Part shown: positions 4,854 through 5,938 of the stretch, piece by piece
Numbering within the stretch: the stretch's first letter is position 1
Layout of the letters: each line of letters begins with the position of its first letter
DNA from: Anaerolineae bacterium
GTDB lineage: Bacteria; Chloroflexota; Anaerolineae; 4572-78; J111
DNA: 5,938 bases
Direction: 5' to 3'
Assembly: GCA_020433835.1 (NCBI GenBank)
Contig: JAGRBY010000457.1
Location: 1-5,938 of the forward strand
Program-made: the position numbers and the translations under genes
The notes under the pieces: model-generated
The model's input: only the letters and a program-made list of their open reading frames with translations
What the model was told of the DNA's origin: nothing
Database searches by the model: none

Positions 4854-5273
4854 ATGCCGCGATTGAGCATTTGGTTTATTCGCGCCGCGCTGCTGTATCT
4901 GGCGGCGGGTGTGACTGTGGGTGGGCTGCTGTTGGGCAACAAGGGCCTGCCGGTGACGCCCTGGTTGTGGCTGGTGCTGCCCCTGCACGTCGAGTTCTTA
5001 TTATTCGGCTGGATTATGCAGTTGGTGTTGGGCGTGGCCTTTTGGATATTCCCCCGCTTTTGGCGCTCGCGCGGTAACGTGACTCCGGCCTGGATCGCCT
5101 TTGGCCTGCTCAACGCCGGGGTGTGGCTGGCCGGTCTGGCCCCGATCCTGGGCAATTCGGCCTGGCTGCTGCTGCTGGGCCGGTTGGCCGAGGCCGGGGC
5201 GGCGTTGGCCTTTGGTCTGCACATCTGGTCGCGCATCAAGCCGCCGGGGATCACCGCCCCACCGGGCGGCTGA
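4854..5273 (+). CDS. 4-TM membrane protein, heme-copper-oxidase-subunit-I-like module (paralog B)
   Basis: This is a 139-residue membrane protein with helices at about 7-27, 44-67, 78-98 and 102-124. The ATG at 4854 follows the stop of paralog A by two bases, with AGGGG (4841-4845) 8 nt upstream inside A, which suggests translational coupling. It aligns with A without gaps over the first 67 residues: MPxLxxWFI at the start, then P43, G52-W53, Q56, G60-V61, W64 and F66-P67 at identical positions. Instead of A's H47 it has Glu47, and a His at 45 (PLHVEFLLFGW). Both end with a W-x-R-[VI]-K motif, though A places it eight residues later. B has a Pro/Gly-rich tail (PPGITAPPGG). The pair probably forms a heteromeric complex. 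Heme binding is possible but unproven. Function unknown. Confidence 0.85.
   Translation: MPRLSIWFIRAALLYLAAGVTVGGLLLGNKGLPVTPWLWLVLPLHVEFLLFGWIMQLVLGVAFWIFPRFWRSRGNVTPAWIAFGLLNAGVWLAGLAPILGNSAWLLLLGRLAEAGAALAFGLHIWSRIKPPGITAPPGG
5239..5271. terminator. GC-rich hairpin at the convergent gene ends
   Basis: AGCCGCC (5239-5245) pairs with GGCGGCT (5265-5271), and GGGG (5246-5249) with CCCC (5257-5260), leaving a 7-nt loop and a 4-nt bulge. It covers the last codons and the first base of the stop codon of paralog B, about 45 bases from the stop of the convergent LarA-family gene. No T run follows on either strand, so it is a weak candidate for bidirectional termination or mRNA end protection. In GC-rich coding DNA it could also be incidental. 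Confidence 0.35.
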
Positions 5274-5315
5274 TCGCTCCGGCGGCGATGCGCGTTACTT
5301 ATAAGGAAGGCGGCC

Positions 5316-5938
5316 CTATTTCAAGCGGTATAAATACTCGCCCGCGTTCTCAACCAGCAAAATGCCTTCGTCTTCGCGGTTGGCATAGTCGGCCGGGTTG
5401 ATGGTGGCCGGATCGCGGTAGCCCAGGTTGATCAGATGGCAATCGGCTTCCGGGATGCCGGTTGCCAGGGTCACCTCGATGCGCGGCTGCTCGATGCCGT
5501 TGTCGAACGCGCCTTTGCCGCGCACGTGCGTCGAGTGGGCCAGCACGCCGCCCGGCATGTCGCTGAACTTGTCCCACTGCTTGGTAAAATAGTCGCGCAC
5601 GTGGTAACCGACCGCCCGAATCTGGTCGCCGTGGCTGTAGCTGATCTCCTTGAGGTGCGGGGCGTAGATAATCACCTCGCCGCCGTCGGCCACGACCGGC
5701 TCGGTTTTGTACATGGCCTTGGCCGCCGTCCACAGGTCTTCATACTTGGTATCGGGCATCGACAGCACGGTTTTGAACGGTTTGGCGCAGTAGCGAATGT
5801 TCAGTTGGGCCGACAGGTCGGCGGCAGCGCCCCACGCCTCGAAGATATCGCCCACGTACAGCCCGTGCAGATCGTGACCGTGCATAACCTGGGCCAGCAG
5901 CGTTATCGGCTTCATACTCAAGATCAGATTGGCCGCTT
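5316..5938 (-). CDS. larA: LarA-family (DUF2088) nickel-dependent racemase, C-terminal part (runs off right edge)
   Basis: The frame is open from the right edge (first full codon at 5936) to TAG at 5316-5318, giving the last 206 residues. Full LarA proteins are about 420-430 residues, so roughly half is missing and the TTG/ATG codons near 5921 are internal, not starts. Recognisable family segments are the end of the N-terminal domain (LILSMKP, then HGHDLHGLYVGD), the C-terminal domain core ADGGEVIIYAPHLKEIS with SHGDQIRAVGY, TGIPEADCHLINLGYRDP, and the closing EGILLVENAGEYLYRL. LarA racemises lactate using a nickel-pincer nucleotide cofactor; relatives act on other 2-hydroxy acids, so the substrate is open. 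The cofactor-binding N-terminal residues are outside the window. The gene converges on the membrane gene pair with a 42-base gap and has no visible link to the hcp locus. Confidence 0.85.
   Translation of the reverse strand, partial: AANLILSMKPITLLAQVMHGHDLHGLYVGDIFEAWGAAADLSAQLNIRYCAKPFKTVLSMPDTKYEDLWTAAKAMYKTEPVVADGGEVIIYAPHLKEISYSHGDQIRAVGYHVRDYFTKQWDKFSDMPGGVLAHSTHVRGKGAFDNGIEQPRIEVTLATGIPEADCHLINLGYRDPATINPADYANREDEGILLVENAGEYLYRLK

Noticed and set aside
4449..5273. 274-codon plus-strand ORF spanning both membrane genes
   Set aside because: Only its C-terminal half, from 4854, encodes paralog B. The first half is an out-of-frame Gly/Ala/Arg reading of paralog A, with no ribosome binding site at 4449. 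It is not a fusion.

Overview
The window reads as bacterial chromosomal DNA carrying a nitrosative/redox-stress locus, probably from an anaerobic or facultative member of the Chloroflexota. That assignment is an inference from gene style only: a PAS-PAC sensor running into a GAF domain, a class I hybrid-cluster protein, paired small 4-TM proteins and a LarA-family enzyme. No rRNA, tRNA, CRISPR array or recognisable transposase is visible.

Layout. (1) 1-981, minus strand: N-terminal part of an AT-rich PAS/GAF sensor gene running off the left edge. (2) 985-1431: non-coding or nearly so. It holds a 16-bp palindrome, a leftward rho-independent terminator, a 57-nt imperfect hairpin placed at the predicted 5' end of a plus-strand transcript, and a 22-codon ORF with a strong ribosome binding site. 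(3) 1432-1635, minus: a 67-residue protein with two CxxC pairs. (4) 1651-1735: a spacer with a 15-bp palindrome overlapping a 12-bp hairpin. (5) 1736-3394, minus: hcp, complete with all cluster ligands. (6) 3395-3672: a divergent control region with two promoters and a CRP-type operator. (7) 3673-4359, plus: a Crp/Fnr-family regulator. (8) 4432-4851 and 4854-5273, plus: two tandem paralogous 139-residue, 4-TM membrane proteins. (9) 5316-5938, minus: C-terminal part of a LarA-family (DUF2088) nickel-dependent racemase running off the right edge, convergent with the membrane genes.

How the genes may work together. The regulator has a CRP-type R-E-x-x-x-R recognition helix, and the divergent region contains a matching GTGA-N6-TCAC site. 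That site is centred at -41.5 from the transcription start predicted from a TATGAT -10 box of hcp, the classical class II activation position. The simplest model is an HcpR-like regulator that activates hcp on one side and is transcribed with the two membrane proteins on the other. The membrane proteins carry a His/Gly-Trp/Pro helix resembling helix II of heme-copper oxidase/NO reductase subunit I, so they are candidates for an undescribed partner in NO or redox handling. Their function is not established.

Base composition changes sharply. By hand count, 61-120 is 38% G+C, 2281-2340 is 63% and 4921-4980 is 68%. The AT-rich left 1.7 kb therefore differs from the GC-rich right side, with the change near the 3' end of hcp.
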